Source: Aphelocoma coerulescens
Lineage: Eukaryota; Chordata; Aves; Passeriformes; Corvidae
Assembly: GCF_041296385.1 (NCBI RefSeq)
Contig: NC_091015.1
Coordinates: 58,780,345 to 58,844,344 of the forward strand
Direction: 5' to 3'
DNA length: 64,000 bases
The notes under the pieces are model-generated. The model saw nothing but the letters and a program-made list of their open reading frames with translations. It made no database searches and was not told the origin of the DNA. Below, one piece after another: positions 25,499 through 38,557 of the stretch. The position numbers and the translations under genes were made by a program. The number at the start of each line of letters is the position of its first letter. The first letter of the stretch is position 1.

Positions 25499-25717
25499 TT
25501 TATATAACTCTCTCAAATCTCTGTTCCACTCTAGTTAGGATGATCTATTCAACTCAATATACAAGCAAAGAAGATGATTAACGGAGAGTATGTACTTTGT
25601 GTCACGGGCACCAGCAAACCACGTCCCTGTCCCCTCTGCAATTTCTTTGGCAGTTCAGAGAGCAGAACTCGTTCTTGGCTTGCAACAAATTTGCATGATG
25701 GGAAATATAAGCAAATG
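25499..25717 (-). promoter_or_regulatory. RNY4: Y4 external Pol III promoter (TATA, PSE, DSE)
   Basis: Upstream of the 5' end at 25477 on the minus strand: TATATAAA at 25499-25506 (-22 to -29), a PSE at about 25523-25542 (-46 to -65, with CATCCTAACTAGAGTGG), and a distal element with an SPH-like core (GCATGATGGGA, 25693-25703). A perfect octamer (ATGCAAAT on the minus strand, 25689-25696) overlaps the SPH edge, and a second octamer-like AGCAAATG lies at 25710-25717. Thus Y4 keeps the same modular promoter as Y1 and Y3 but with a different octamer arrangement. Confidence 0.86.
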
Positions 25718-25719
25718 AC

Positions 25720-28700
25720 TGAGTTGTAAACCCTCCTGTGTGTGCTGTGAAAACATCGTTTGAGTTGGGCGAGTATCGAGAGAGAGGTTTAGTTACCGAA
25801 TTAAAAAGAACACAGACTGCTTTGAAACTGCTGCGGAGAGATGGATCTGTGGGGCTCGTTCTACTTTCTGAGCTCTTCTGCATATGATTAAGAAAAAACC
25901 TCACTCCACGAGCCTGCTGATGAAATGCAGCAGATGGCAGCAATGCACAAAGGAAACATGGCCCTGGGCTTATCTCGGGATCACTCTGAGCGCGCAGACT
26001 TCACCCTTCCTCACACCGACTGCCTGGCCCTAAAGCTACTAAATGTCTCCATTTTACTGGTCTGGATTTCAACTCGCTCTAGTCTATTTGTCAGCAAGTG
26101 TTTTAAATCAAGAATCAGACAGGAAGGTTCAAAGCTGAATGCCTTTACAAATTCAAAAGAACGTCACTGAGAAGTTATCATTATAAATAAATAACCCGAA
26201 AAGGAAGAGCTGCTGACATTAAGACACACCTACTCAGAAAAAGAATGTCATCTTGACTTCATTTTAGTAATATTTTTAAAGCCCCTGTGCCAGCAATTAA
26301 AAGGGTGAAGCAGATAAATTCCATTTTATGGCTTTAAAAAACCAGTACCTCATGGATTCATATTTATTTGAAAAAGAGCAGTACAGCTCTCCTCAATGCC
26401 ATCTGTTACGGAATTTTGTCATATATTTCCTGCAAAAAAGTATAATAATTTTCAGCAAAATAGGGCAAGACTTATAGAGAAACATAAAGTATTATTGACA
26501 TGTGTTGGGAGATTATTACATAATTTTTAGAAATATTTGACTAAAAATGGAGGGAGAAAAAGAAATCCTCCTTTTGATGCCACTTAGAAGACCTTCAGCA
26601 GGTAGGTGTCCGAAGTCATTCCCACTCCCGGTTTCCATGCTGTCCCTGCTCATTCTGTATTCCATCAGATTGATAACTTTGGGCTCCAACGCACAGCTGG
26701 AGCAGTGCATGACCCAGCTTTATGCTGCAGACAGATTTAGAAGAACTGGCTGAATGGTGCTGCATCTGATCTTCAGCCAGTGCTGAAATACACATCAAAC
26801 CTGAGATCAGTGATGCTCTGCGTTTAAATGTTGGGCTGTGACCTGTGACAAGAGGGTTGTGGCCACCCTGGTGATTTGGCTGTGGAGTGGAGAGAGCCAG
26901 CACTGCCAGGGGTGATGAGCTGCAAGGTGGCTTTGACATGAGTTGTCAAGAATCATGAATTACGGGCTTGTATCTGCTCAGATTTCAGCCACTCTGTAGC
27001 TGCCTTTTCAACTGCCCATGATTTACACCCTGGCAAATCTTACAGCACCACTATGATCTCATTGCACATGGAGGCAATTGCTTTCAGCACAGCAGTGCCT
27101 GAATTCCCCATAGAGGGATCCACGTGGACAGTCCCAGAAATAAAACTATCACCAGTCTGTCTCCAAAAAAAGCACAAGCATGGCTTTGAAATCAGGAGCT
27201 AGGAAGGAAATGAGTTAAGAGTATATACTGCAGTTTTCTGACCTCTTTGGGCTCCTGATTTTGTCTGTGTTTAGGACAGAAACAAACTGTTGTGAGTTGG
27301 CAAAGCCCAGGCAGCACCTAATGGAGGATACTGAAGGTCCCTTGCTTCTCCCCAATAAATCTGCCCTTGATTTTAACCAAGAGGTCAAGAAATGAGGATT
27401 AAAAGAAAAGGCAAATGAGGTTCACTGTTAATCACAGCTCTCATTAAAAAGCACCCACGAGGAGTTAATTTCCTCTCCCTGCCTCTCTTCAGTGTTCCTG
27501 CGGCCCAACTGCAGGCTTGCTTTGACTTTCCTCTCTCTCGGGAATGCCATCAGTTACCAGTGTTTGAGTAAAGTGCCTTACCACCTGGAAATGAAACCAG
27601 TTTTGGTTACTGTATTTCTTGAGATTTTTTTTCCCTTAAGGAACAGTGATTCTTCTTTCTCTTTTTCAGTGGCCAGGAAAGTAAATGAATAGAAAACAAA
27701 TGAACAGTAAATAAAAGCTTAGTTTCTTTTTCTTTCTAAAATGACATCCAGAATTTTTTTGCCTCAACCAGCCAACTCCACTGCAAAATAGACAAACTAA
27801 TTAAAATCACTGGATGATAACACTCATCTCCTGCAAGCCAGTGGCAACTAAGATATGACAACAGAAACTGCGCTGGAGGTAAAACTTGGGAGTATAGAGC
27901 TGATTTTCATTAGGTCTATCAAACCTAGTAGGTACAATACTTAGAATTAAGTTTAGGCAAAAATATTTTGATAAAAAGAAGCTGATCTGGAATAGTTCTG
28001 CAGAATTCAGTCCCTTTCAGAAGGGAATCAAGCAGAGCCCAGTCCCAGAAACTTCAACACAGAAAACCGTGTGTCTTTTCTCTCTGTCTGGCATCAGCTC
28101 AACTCACTGATAGTTCAGCTCATTGTGGAGTATGACACTTTCCTTTTCACAATAAAAAAAAAAGGTGTTCTTACAATGAGTCTTACTTTTCATATATCTA
28201 CATATTGGTTGCAGTTCATCAGAAAAGCAATTTCTGGAACAAACTAGTCAATGAAAATGAAAGTAATTATTTCATGACTCTGACAATAACCTGGAGGCCA
28301 GCCTGTTGGCATCCCATCTAATTACTTCATATAACATCTTTTATTCTTCAGGGCTTATTTGCTTAAAAATTTCACTGTAATGTTATTCACACTTAGAGAG
28401 AAGCAAAGCTCTAATTTCTGCCACTATTGTGACGGATGTAAAGCAATACTACTGGCTGTGAAATAAATTAATTGAAATTATGTACAACCCTGTCTTGTTC
28501 AGATCTGCATTCAGAATGAATATCTAAGCATTTATGTAAAATCATCTACAGGCTTCACATTAAATAAAACAACAACCCTTTAGCCTTTACAAGAAAGATG
28601 CTACTATACCACATATATCAAACAGACACAGAGAAGATACGAAGATTACTCACATAACCTCGGCTATCTTGGATATGTCCTTAACATAAAATTTAATCTT

Positions 28701-29600
28701 CCCATTTTTCCCAGCCAGCAAGGCATATAGAGTATGATCTGCTGCTGCTGGGCAGAATGCTGAGGTACATCTCTGTTAAGAGAAAGTGCTCTTCCCATAT
28801 TTTGGGGATTTTAATTTCAAGTTATGACTGTCACTTAACCTTAGTGTCCTTTTATGGCCTATTTTTTATTTTTATGAGGAGCATTACACGATGTTTTCTC
28901 AAAACCTCAAACCAGTTATATTCAAAGAGGTATCAGACAACTTCATAGTCTAAATACTTTCAATTTTTTTTAAATAAAAAATTCTTAATTTCAGCTTTCC
29001 TTTGAATCTGGTAAAGCAGAAAGGATTTGCCAGTGATAAGCCATACTGCAGAGTAGTTTCTCTGGGTCATTCGGTGTGTAAAAAATAAGGCAGTGCTCAA
29101 TTTCCTCTACAGATGAATCCAGAGATATTAGAAAGGATAATTACAAGAAATGGTGACTCAAAGAGGAAGAATATATTCTCTTAAATACAGCAAAATACCA
29201 AAAGAACAATAAAAATCCCCAAACAATGAAACAAAAAATGTCAAGTTAAAAAAAAATAGGATCCTAGAATATATAGTCTTCTCGTATTTAAAATCAATTA
29301 TTCCTTCTCTGCAGGAAGCAGGGAAAGAAAATAAAAAACAGGAAATGCATTGGCTTGCAAGAGTTTGTTCTGTGGATGTAAAAGGTATGCATCATATGGA
29401 AATTCTACCCGCTTATTTTATTACTGTTTTAACTGTTTTACTTTAAATCATAGCATGTACTATTTATACAGGCTTAAACAGAATATTAATTAGAAGTGAC
29501 GGTTAAGCCTGAATATAAATCAAGATGTTAAGTGAGTAGTCTCAGTGGACATCTATAATTAGCATTCGAATGTATAAGTAGATATTAATTGCAAGCGAAG
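25720..29600. other. Intergenic, AT-rich; nothing recognised
   Basis: About 3.9 kb with no gene or full repeat that I can identify. The short open frames near 25.6-25.9 kb and 26.5-26.9 kb lack any recognisable domain. Confidence 0.5.
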
Positions 29601-29619
29601 AACCGTAGATAAATCTATA

Positions 29620-30060
29620 GTTGTGAGTATGCAGGGGGTTAGATTTTACATGACTGCGTTCACCCACGCAACACATTGGGATAAACATGGATTCTCTCGG
29701 CTCTCAGTCTCCCCGAACCCACAGCGAGCAGCTTTTCGTCGTGTTCGTCCAGACAATGACTGGGGTTATTTTCTCAGTCAAGAAAGAATCTGGCTGGGAT
29801 TCCCTTGACCCGGGGATGCTGGGTGGCCTTTCTACAAGCCCCGCACTGAGCGCAGCTGTGCGTGTGCCAAGTGGCATTGGAGCGACGCGTTTCAGGAGCG
29901 CTCAGCTGTGCCTGCGCCCCGAGCAGGACGTGGCACGGGCGCCCGAGCCTCGCCTCGCAGCGTCCCTGTCACCACACGGCCTTGCCTGCTGTGGCCTGAC
30001 AGTGACGCCGGCACTCTCTCTGCTTCACCTATTGCCGCTGGTAGGGAAGGAATTGGGAAT
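29620..30060. other. Orphan GC/CpG-rich patch
   Basis: About 440 bp of clearly higher GC and CpG content (GACGCG, GGAGCGACGCG, ACGGGCGCCCG-type strings) inside an AT-rich desert. It holds one SPH/ZNF143-like core, GGATGCTGGGTGG, at about 29815. It lies beyond Y4 towards EZH2, the interval where mammals carry Y5, yet no GGTCCGA or Y stem is present on either strand. A 125-residue plus-strand open frame through it has no recognisable domain. It may be a small regulatory CpG island, the promoter of an unannotated transcript, or a relic; the function is unknown. Confidence 0.45.
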
Positions 30061-30736
30061 TTAAATGGTTATTTCATTAGGGATTCATAAGTCTCATTAA
30101 AGCCCAGCTGACTCTCCATCAGCTCTGCAGCTCTGTAAGTGCTAACAAGTAGTTAAGGGTACAGTTTTGTCAGCAGTACAAGGATGCAAAATTCAGGGAG
30201 AGATGAGATACCTCACAAAGCAAAATAACATTTTTTAATATTTTGAAAACAAATACTTAAAATCCTTTATGTTGTCTAAATATCGATACTATAAATACAG
30301 TATTCTAAAATTAATGTTTTAGTTATTAATAGAAACATTTAAACTGCATTTTTTGGAAACTATTATTTTTCTAAGTAGAAACCTGCTTCCCAATCAATTT
30401 TTTAACACTATGTTTTTGTCTGCACTAACAGAACTCAAACCAGAAAATAACACTATTATTAATTTAATCCCTTGCCATTATTACCACGGCATAACTTGCA
30501 GTAATTCACCATATATGTGAAAAATTCTACTTTTTTATAATATAGTATAGAAGGAATAGAATATAATATTCTGCTTAATTTCCCTGCATAAACCAGTAAC
30601 TGAAATTTATATGAAGCCAGTCTGAGCATTTGCATTCTGACATATATCTAAATTTTACTTTCATTAAAAAGACATTAAAAAAATAGAAAAAACTTAAGTG
30701 CAGTGAGCTGTGAATTTTCATCATCATCATTGCTAT

Positions 30737-30807
<71 letters not shown>

Positions 30808-33800
30808 TTTTTGTAGGGAATATTTGTTATTAAAAAATCATGTTGGAAAATTAAAATAATTTTTTTAGCTAATAATTAGGCTAATTTTTAAGCTAATTAT
30901 ATTTCTGATGTTCTGCCAGCCAAGGTTTATGAGGTGTTTTACAAAAGTCTGCATTTCATCTGTATTTTCTGGTAAAAAAATAAACAAAGAGGTGTAAAAA
31001 CTGAATTTCTCCAAAAGCCAAATATGTCTGGGAAAGTGAAGAACAAACCCAAAGCCTCTTGACTTGCATCCATCTCCTTTGTTGTGTCAGCAATGAAACA
31101 GAGCACCAGTGAGAAATGAAAAGGATATGTATGCTTTACACTTCTATGACTGGATTTGAACAGGAGGTAATAGTGAAAGAGTGCTGGAACTTATTTTCTT
31201 TATGCTTGGTAGATAACCTGGTAATTTTCCTAAGGCCCATCAGCACAGACATATTATCAACTAGAGAAAATGAGACCAAAAGCAAAGAGAAAATAATCAA
31301 GCAGTGCTATACTCCACGCAGTAATCCCCCAAAGACTGAAGTGCTACTAAGATGCTATATTTAGGACAGAAGTCTTCAAGGTATTTTCTAGCTCATCAGG
31401 TCTTACAGTAGCTACCACAAGCACTACATCTTGCAATTTTTATTTAAACCCTAGCTGACTCCATAACTCTTTCTCCTTTTGCCTATTTACAGCCTACTCA
31501 ACATCTCAATGTCTTCTGCTCCCCTTTTTGTGCATACCCCCTTTTCTCTGTTTTTCACTGATTTACACTCAGATGTTTGTATTTGCTTCTTCTTTTCCAC
31601 ACTGACTTCCTGACAGGGGTGCAAAGAAATCCCTCCCTTCCTCCTGCTGCTTACTTCTCTCTTTTGTCCTTAGCCTTTTTTGGTTGCATCAGGGCAGCTC
31701 CATTTCAGGGAAAGCTCTGCATAACGTTTAAAACTTCATTGTATTTGAGGAACACCAGAGCCACCTAAAAATGCTGAAACAAACTGAAACGCTGGAAATC
31801 CCCAGCTACATAATTAATTCTTAAATGTGTATTTGTACTAGACAAAACTTACCTCAGGTGACTTTCCTTGCACACCTTGCAGCTGAAGTGACATCTCAGT
31901 TATCTATGGGATCATTAAAGTAGGGGTTACTTCACATTTGCCACAGAATAGAATCTTATGATTTATTAAATGCATTCATTTACTGCTAAGTAGAGTTTTA
32001 TTCCACCAGTTAAAGACAGAGTTTATTTAGAATTTATTTGCATTTGTACTAAATTAGAAACTGGACTGCTAGTTTATCTACTAACTATAAAAACAGGGTC
32101 TATAACAAATATCCTTTTCTGTTTATACCTTCACTGATATATACAGGTACACAGAAGCATGGCTTCTGCTAAAAATAACTTCTCTCTAACATTAAGACCT
32201 AAGTTTTGATATTGTTTCCTTATGCCCTAGAAGTATGCAACTTTCCTGTCTTCTCCTGATCAGTTTGGGACTAGCAGAGCTCTGGGCAGGTCTCAGCATC
32301 TGGAGCCCAAAGTCTGGGCATGTGACTAAGGTACTGGCTGGCTCTTCGAATAAACAAGGTGAAGGCAAACAACCTCGATTCTGTAAATTAGAAAGCAAAT
32401 CAAATGGTAAATACCTCTTTCATTTTCCAACAAAATCTGGCAGTCTATAACTGCTTTAAATCTGCTGCACAGCAAACGTGTGCTTCATACCGCAAATAAC
32501 CTTTACAGTTTATACACTTTGTAAAATATCAAAGTTGACCAGCTGTACTACAAACATCTTCAACCCTTTCTGGTCTATTATACGTTTTATTGCATATTTT
32601 GAATATGCGTGCAACATATGGAAACAAGTAATAGGTGTTGGTTCCTTGTTTCAGACCACAGTGTAATCACATCATTGTGGTCCTGAAGGCGTTGTTGACT
32701 TGCTAAGCCTGACCCACAGTGCTCGAGGGCTGACTGTGAGGATACTCAGGCAAGAGAGAAAAGATAATGTGTGGATTCATCTATGCTTGGGTAAGCTTAA
32801 GTAAAACACACCAGAAAACAAAATCGGGGAGAAGTAACTGGAAACCAATGATTAGAAAGGACAATAATTCAATAAAACAAGAAATCAGTGAAAAGCATCA
32901 GTAATTCTAAAACTGTATCTATCATCCTCATTTAACCATAGAACGAAATACTTCATGAGAGCGCCATACAATCTGACAAAATCATAGCTTTCGACGTTTC
33001 AGACCACACTGGTTTTGTAAATTTTATCTTTAAAGATAAATGCTGTTCCTCTTGGCTCTTCCTCCAGTAGAAAACAGTGTGTGTGTGGTTTGCACAGGTG
33101 TGATAATCCTGCCAGGAAATGGGTCTAACAGTGCAAAAGCACTTGAAGAGATTAGTATACAAAAAAATTTGTCAAATGGTAAATGCTACTAAAAATACTT
33201 TTATTCATAACTCGGAAGACATTTTTGCTTGCTATCCAAAAAGCCTAAATTAGTTAATACTTATAAAACAGGTGTAGGTATTAGCACAAACCGCTTAGCC
33301 AATAAACCCATGAAACCCATGGATGAAGAGAAGTGTCATATTCTTACAAGATAAAAATTCCTATCAAATATCAAGGAAGACAAATCTTTTATATTGGACA
33401 CAGTATGCTTGTAATTTTGCAAATTTTGACATTTCAGCTGGTTGATCTCATTCAAAAACTGAGGCATTTGGAAACAATCCAGAAAATTATTAGGATTGTT
33501 CCATTTACACAGCACTATGGTTTTATTGAAGCTAGGCAGATACCAATAATTAAATTAAATTTTGAAAGATGCTGAACTAAACTGCTACATCTATTACTGT
33601 TTTCCAGTAATAAGGAGATGCAAAGTCCTTTCCCGAGTTTGTCTGGGTGTCTTTGGCTAACAAATATATTGCTTTCTTTTTTTTTTAATAGGTCCTGTAA
33701 TTAGAAGTAAGCTGTCCCTTTTATTACAAAGATACGCATGATTACAGAGAATGTTATTGACCTCAAGGATAGAAAACATGCATTATTTTTGGTTATTCCC

Positions 33801-36800
33801 AGTGCTAACATTTTGGTCTAATACATTTTAGATCACTGGCAGACATTATTTCCTAAATCAGGACACTAGCAGCTTACGAGGTAAGATCACATCTCGCTGC
33901 CACATGTCACGCTGAAAGAATTTAAAATCAGACTCTGATTTCATGACAGCGAAAACTTAAATTTAACACTTTGACCAGTGCTGTATGAACACCACAATGG
34001 CCATTGCAATTTGAAACACCAACCCAGTATAAACTCTCTCAATGTTTCAAGAGTGTTGATGGCCTCGGATGAAGAAGTTTGCAGTGGCAGACTTTAGTGC
34101 CAGCGCAGGGAGTCCCTCTCTGAACTACTCTGACCTTGAGGTGTCTTATGGAGCCTCTGTTTCACCATGGCTGATGCAGAGCCTGCACAGAAAACAGTGT
34201 CAGAACAGGCACAGCTTCTCAGTAAGCCAAGAGCAACATGGTCACGGGCCCGTTCACCTGGGTTGAACACGCACTCGTGGAGACAGCACAGTGAACTGAT
34301 GAGAGAGTGATGGCTGCTTTTGGGGAACCACTGCTTCACCAAAAAATATACTCAGTTCAACAGCTGCTCTTCTGAAAATAAGATTACAATCTTAAGTGGT
34401 TGCAAGCCTTTCTCTCAGAGACAGCCTCTGTCAAAAGATTGCAGCACTAGGGAAAAAATTAAATTGTTTAGGCTTTTTTACATAGAGAGAGGGAAAAAAA
34501 TGAGGCCAACCAAACACAATTTGTCTTGAGTTAAATTTTGCAGGGCAGATGTTTTCTGTCCTCCCTGGTTTTCAGTCATGACAAACAGATTTTTAATGTA
34601 ACAGAAAAATATCTTGTAAAACTGCAGACTTCTTTCTGTAGGCCTACATTATCTCTATGTTGCATATATTACATATGTCTAATGTGGCAGATGATTCATA
34701 AAGAAACCACAACAGGGACCTCTATAATTTTTCATTTACACCCAACTATCCACTTTTACACTCATATTTGTATATTGTATATATATTATTGATTTTGTAT
34801 GGTACTGGGGCTAAGTCTGAGCATTTTCCAACCTACCAAAGCAGCCTCTACTGATGGTACGATCTGAATTTCAGCTACTCAGCTGGGACTAAATCCTCTT
34901 CTGATCCCTCCTTCTACTCTGTGGATAGCAAGAGCATAGGCTTTTGTTTTCTTTCCTTTCAATAAATGTGAATTCTAGCTGTTCTTCCTCAGGGAAGATA
35001 AGATTAAAAGGAGGATCAGATTTCTGAAATGAAACAGAAAAAAATATTGTTATTGGTAAATTGGTGTATTCCATAGTTTACATGCATTATAAAAAGGAAC
35101 TGACTCCTTTACACACAGATCATGTTTTGAAACATACAGGTAATTAAAACCTTAGAAACTATAGAATGATGCATAAATGGAAAATAAAGTGCTCTTGTAC
35201 AAGTTCTTACATTACTAATCCCACGGAAATGATTGGGGTTCATAAACATTTTTACTGCCATTGATTATGGACAGTGAATACTGAATGGCCAAATAACAGC
35301 AAGGTCTCCACTTGCTTCTGCAAGCTGCATTTTTCTTTAATCAGCACTCACAGCAGACTTACACAAGAAGCTTGGGACTAGCTGTTAATTTGAAACATTC
35401 ACATTTTCAAGGCAGGCTTATTTGCAAGCTAGGTTGCAAATCCAGCTCTAACATACGACTTTTTCTTCTAAACAGATCAAAATGATGTGATTCTTGGCAG
35501 ACTTGACCTCAACTAGAAGACTGGACTCTAAGTAGGTTTTGGGATCAGCAGAGAAGTGTTTATCCTAATGTAATTGGGGATTTTTTTACATGCTATTTCT
35601 ATTGGTCCTTTCAGTCAAATAAAATATCCTCTATCAAATTCAAAATAATAGTAAATAGTAAAGGTTCAGATGTTTCCTCCCTTAAAAAAAGTAAACAAAA
35701 CCAGGGACCACACTCCCCCCAGGGGCTACCCTTCCCCCAATATCTTCTTATAAACATACAATATACACTGGACTAAACCAGTTAAAGTCAAATTCTTCAT
35801 ATATTTGGCATTGTAAAACATCGATGATCAATTATATTATAAACATGCTGTAGAAAGATTGTTAACCAGTTAACTCAGGTCTCAAACATTTATTTATACA
35901 TTATTGTGTTTCAAAAATTGTTCAGATAACAAATTGCCAAATACCGTACATTTTTTAATGAAGAACATGCTAATTAATAAAGATATTTCAGCAGTCCTTA
36001 GAAGGATATATATTTTGAAGCTCCTTCAGCAGAGAGGTGGAATTCCTCTCTTTGTTAGTAACTTGCTGGATGTTGTTCACTTTGGGCTAATGAGTAGAAG
36101 ATAATTAAAAAACCCAAATCTGACAGCACAGAATTGTTCTCTAATTCACTAATGCAGGATGTTAGCAACCAGAAAATGCAAATATCAAGCTTCTACAACA
36201 ATATTAATTTGGTCACAATGTACATCTGCTTTATTTTACAGCACACATCAAACAGCAGAAGTATAGAAATTAATGTATTAAGTTAATTTTATTAGAGTTC
36301 TATTTTATTATTAAGCAAAAGCTTAATCACATTTTTCCAAACAAGTGTGGGCAGTTTACTTGGTTTGATCCAGATGTTAGTATTTTTTTCTCAAAAGCTG
36401 TGAAGTTTGTGCAGTTTGAAAGGGGCCACAATCTTGAATAAATGTAACAAGGAAAACAAGAGGAGAGAACTGTCTCCTTTCAGTGCAGCATTGCTGACAC
36501 AAGAATATTAACTTTTGCATTTCCTGACTTCTTACATTTAGCTAGGTAACTGTATGTGTGTATGAATGTAGGGCTTCATTTATTTATTTTTGCATCCAAT
36601 TACCTAAGTTTGATGGTTTTTTTAAATAAGAAGGAAAGTGAATAAAAACACAAAGCCTTCTGTTTGTGCAGCTTAATGAAGCTGATTTAGTGCTTTTGAT
36701 GTGGTATTCTCTGTGTTCTGGGTAAGGCACACAGGGATAAGTGTTTCTCAGCTGTGCAGTTTAGAAAAGCCCTCTGAACAGCCAGTGTCCTTTGGATATA

Positions 36801-37430
36801 GCTTGAATCCCAGGATTAATAAAGCTTCTCTTTACCTGCCTTCATACAGTTTCTCAGGAAAACACTGTACATGCTATAAATAATTGAGCTGCAGCTCTGA
36901 GAACATGCAAAAAACATGTATCTGAAGCTGTTCATGCTGGACATTCCTGTAGCATTGTACAAACGGGTTTTAATGATGCAGCTTCTGTAGCAGTTTTCTT
37001 GTCCCTTGAGTCTATACACAGAGAATGGCAGCAAAAGCTGGTGAAATAAATTTGGATACTCATAATATGTGTCAATGAGCAGCTGTCAAATGACAGCAGC
37101 TCTTTATTATTGATCCTCTCTATCTTCACAGTGATGTGAACTTCTCGACCTGTGAGAGGCACTTTGTGAAAGAGGGGCTGGGAGAGAGTATGTGACGTGC
37201 AAAGCCTACGCATTCAACTTCCACACTCTGAGGGAGCACGAGGAGAATTCTGAATAGGTTACATGAAGTATGGGCTAAGAAGGTGGAAAAGTGCAGCACT
37301 TCCAGATGGTAGTCCATTATCTTTAGTAACCTCATGCACAAAAGTATTCATGAGGTTCTCCTTTTGTGCAGGAAATACTATATGGCCAAATATAAAATAC
37401 AGAATTAATAATTCAGATTTTGATTTAATT
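30061..37430. other. AT-rich gene desert with microsatellite
   Basis: About 7.4 kb of AT-rich, single-copy-looking DNA. It contains the ACT microsatellite at 30.7 kb and an AT-rich hairpin near 30.86-30.9 kb. No exon, RNA gene or full transposon is recognised. Confidence 0.5.
30735..30807. repeat. (ACT)n microsatellite
   Basis: About 24 tandem ACT units, nearly perfect over 73 bp, followed by a T-run. Probably length-polymorphic. Confidence 0.97.
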
Positions 37431-37539
37431 TTGTTTATTAGTCTAGTTTAAGAAACAGAGTGCAATCTGACAGCTTGTCACCAGAGGAGGAAGTAACGTG
37501 CTGAAGAGGCCCCACTGCATAATAAATTATCAGAAAGAG

Positions 37540-38557
37540 AGAAGCAAAGAGCCCTGTTTACTGATGGGTCCTGTCATATTGTAGGGAAGCATCAGAGATG
37601 GAAAGCGGTTGTAGAGAGTTCCCTGTGACAAGTCACAGAAACTGCTGAAGGAGAAGGCTTGCAGATGTAAAAGCTGTCCAGCTGGCTTTAGGCATTGTTG
37701 AATGAGAGAAATGGCCAGCATTTTACCTCTACACTGACTCATGGATACTGAAAAATGCTCTGTGGGAGTGGTTGCAGTGATGGAAGCAGAATAACTGGCA
37801 GCACTGCCATTGTGGCATTGACACTGCTGTGGCAAGATACTGCTGCCTGGGTGGAGAACCCGGGTTTGAAAATACATCATGCAGATGCTCCAGTACCCAA
37901 GAGTTGGGTCACTGAAGAAAATCAGAATAGCTAGAAGATGGATTAGGCTGCTAAGATTAAAGTGTCCCAAGTGGATCTGGGTTGGCAACCTAAGTGTGCA
38001 CTATTTTTAACTCAGTGGGCCCATGACACCTTGGGCCATAAAGGAAGGGATGTAACACACAGATGGGGCCATGACAGAGGGGTAGAACTTATCCATGGAC
38101 ACTCTCACAAAGTTATCCATGGATGTGAAACATGAGCTGCAATGAAGCAGGACAAGCTTGTGTGGAGGATGGTGTCTGTGGTAAAACCTGGGAGGGCCTG
38201 GCAGATTGGCCATAACGCACTCCTAAAACCCACCAGGGCCAGGGCCATGTACTTGCAGTGATGGAAGCAGCCACTGGATGGCCAGACAGAGATCCTGTGT
38301 CCCATGCCACTGCCCAGAACACTATCCTGGGCCTTGAAAAGCAAAGCTTATGGTGACATGATACCCCAGAAAAAAAAGTGAGACAGTGGGACTCATTTCT
38401 GAAGCAACTTCATAGACACCTGGCCTAAAGAACGTGGCATGGAGTGGGTGTGTCACATCCCCTATAATGCACCAGCCTTCAGGAAAATCTACTGATACAA
38501 TGGACTGTTAAAGATGAAACAGAACAATGGGTGGTGGGACCTTCAAACATTGGGAGA
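37540..38557 (+). pseudogene. Degraded ERVL-type pol fragment (RNase H to integrase)
   Basis: A decayed retroviral pol piece in plus orientation. In one frame from about 37545 there is an RNase H-like segment (LFTDGS motif near 37558), and near 37733 a second conserved RNase H stretch (LYTDSW) that ends in a stop. From about 38018 an integrase-like segment follows, with AHDTLGHKGRD and, after 38100, CETCAAMKQ, consistent with the HHCC zinc-binding region and the start of the catalytic core. Near 38527 a further integrase-type segment contains GGGTFKHWE. Frames shift between the pieces and several stops interrupt them, so it cannot be functional. Gag, reverse transcriptase and most upstream sequence are missing. 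The left edge is uncertain; similar sequence may begin near 37480. The family call is from recognition of avian ERVL pol. Confidence 0.8.

Noticed and set aside
30735..30807. CRISPR-like regular repeats
   Set aside because: The unit is a 3-bp microsatellite with no spacers, and the genome is a vertebrate's.
37530..37988. A 152-codon minus-strand open frame
   Set aside because: It is antisense to the ERVL pol remnant, whose RNase H motifs are clear on the plus strand.
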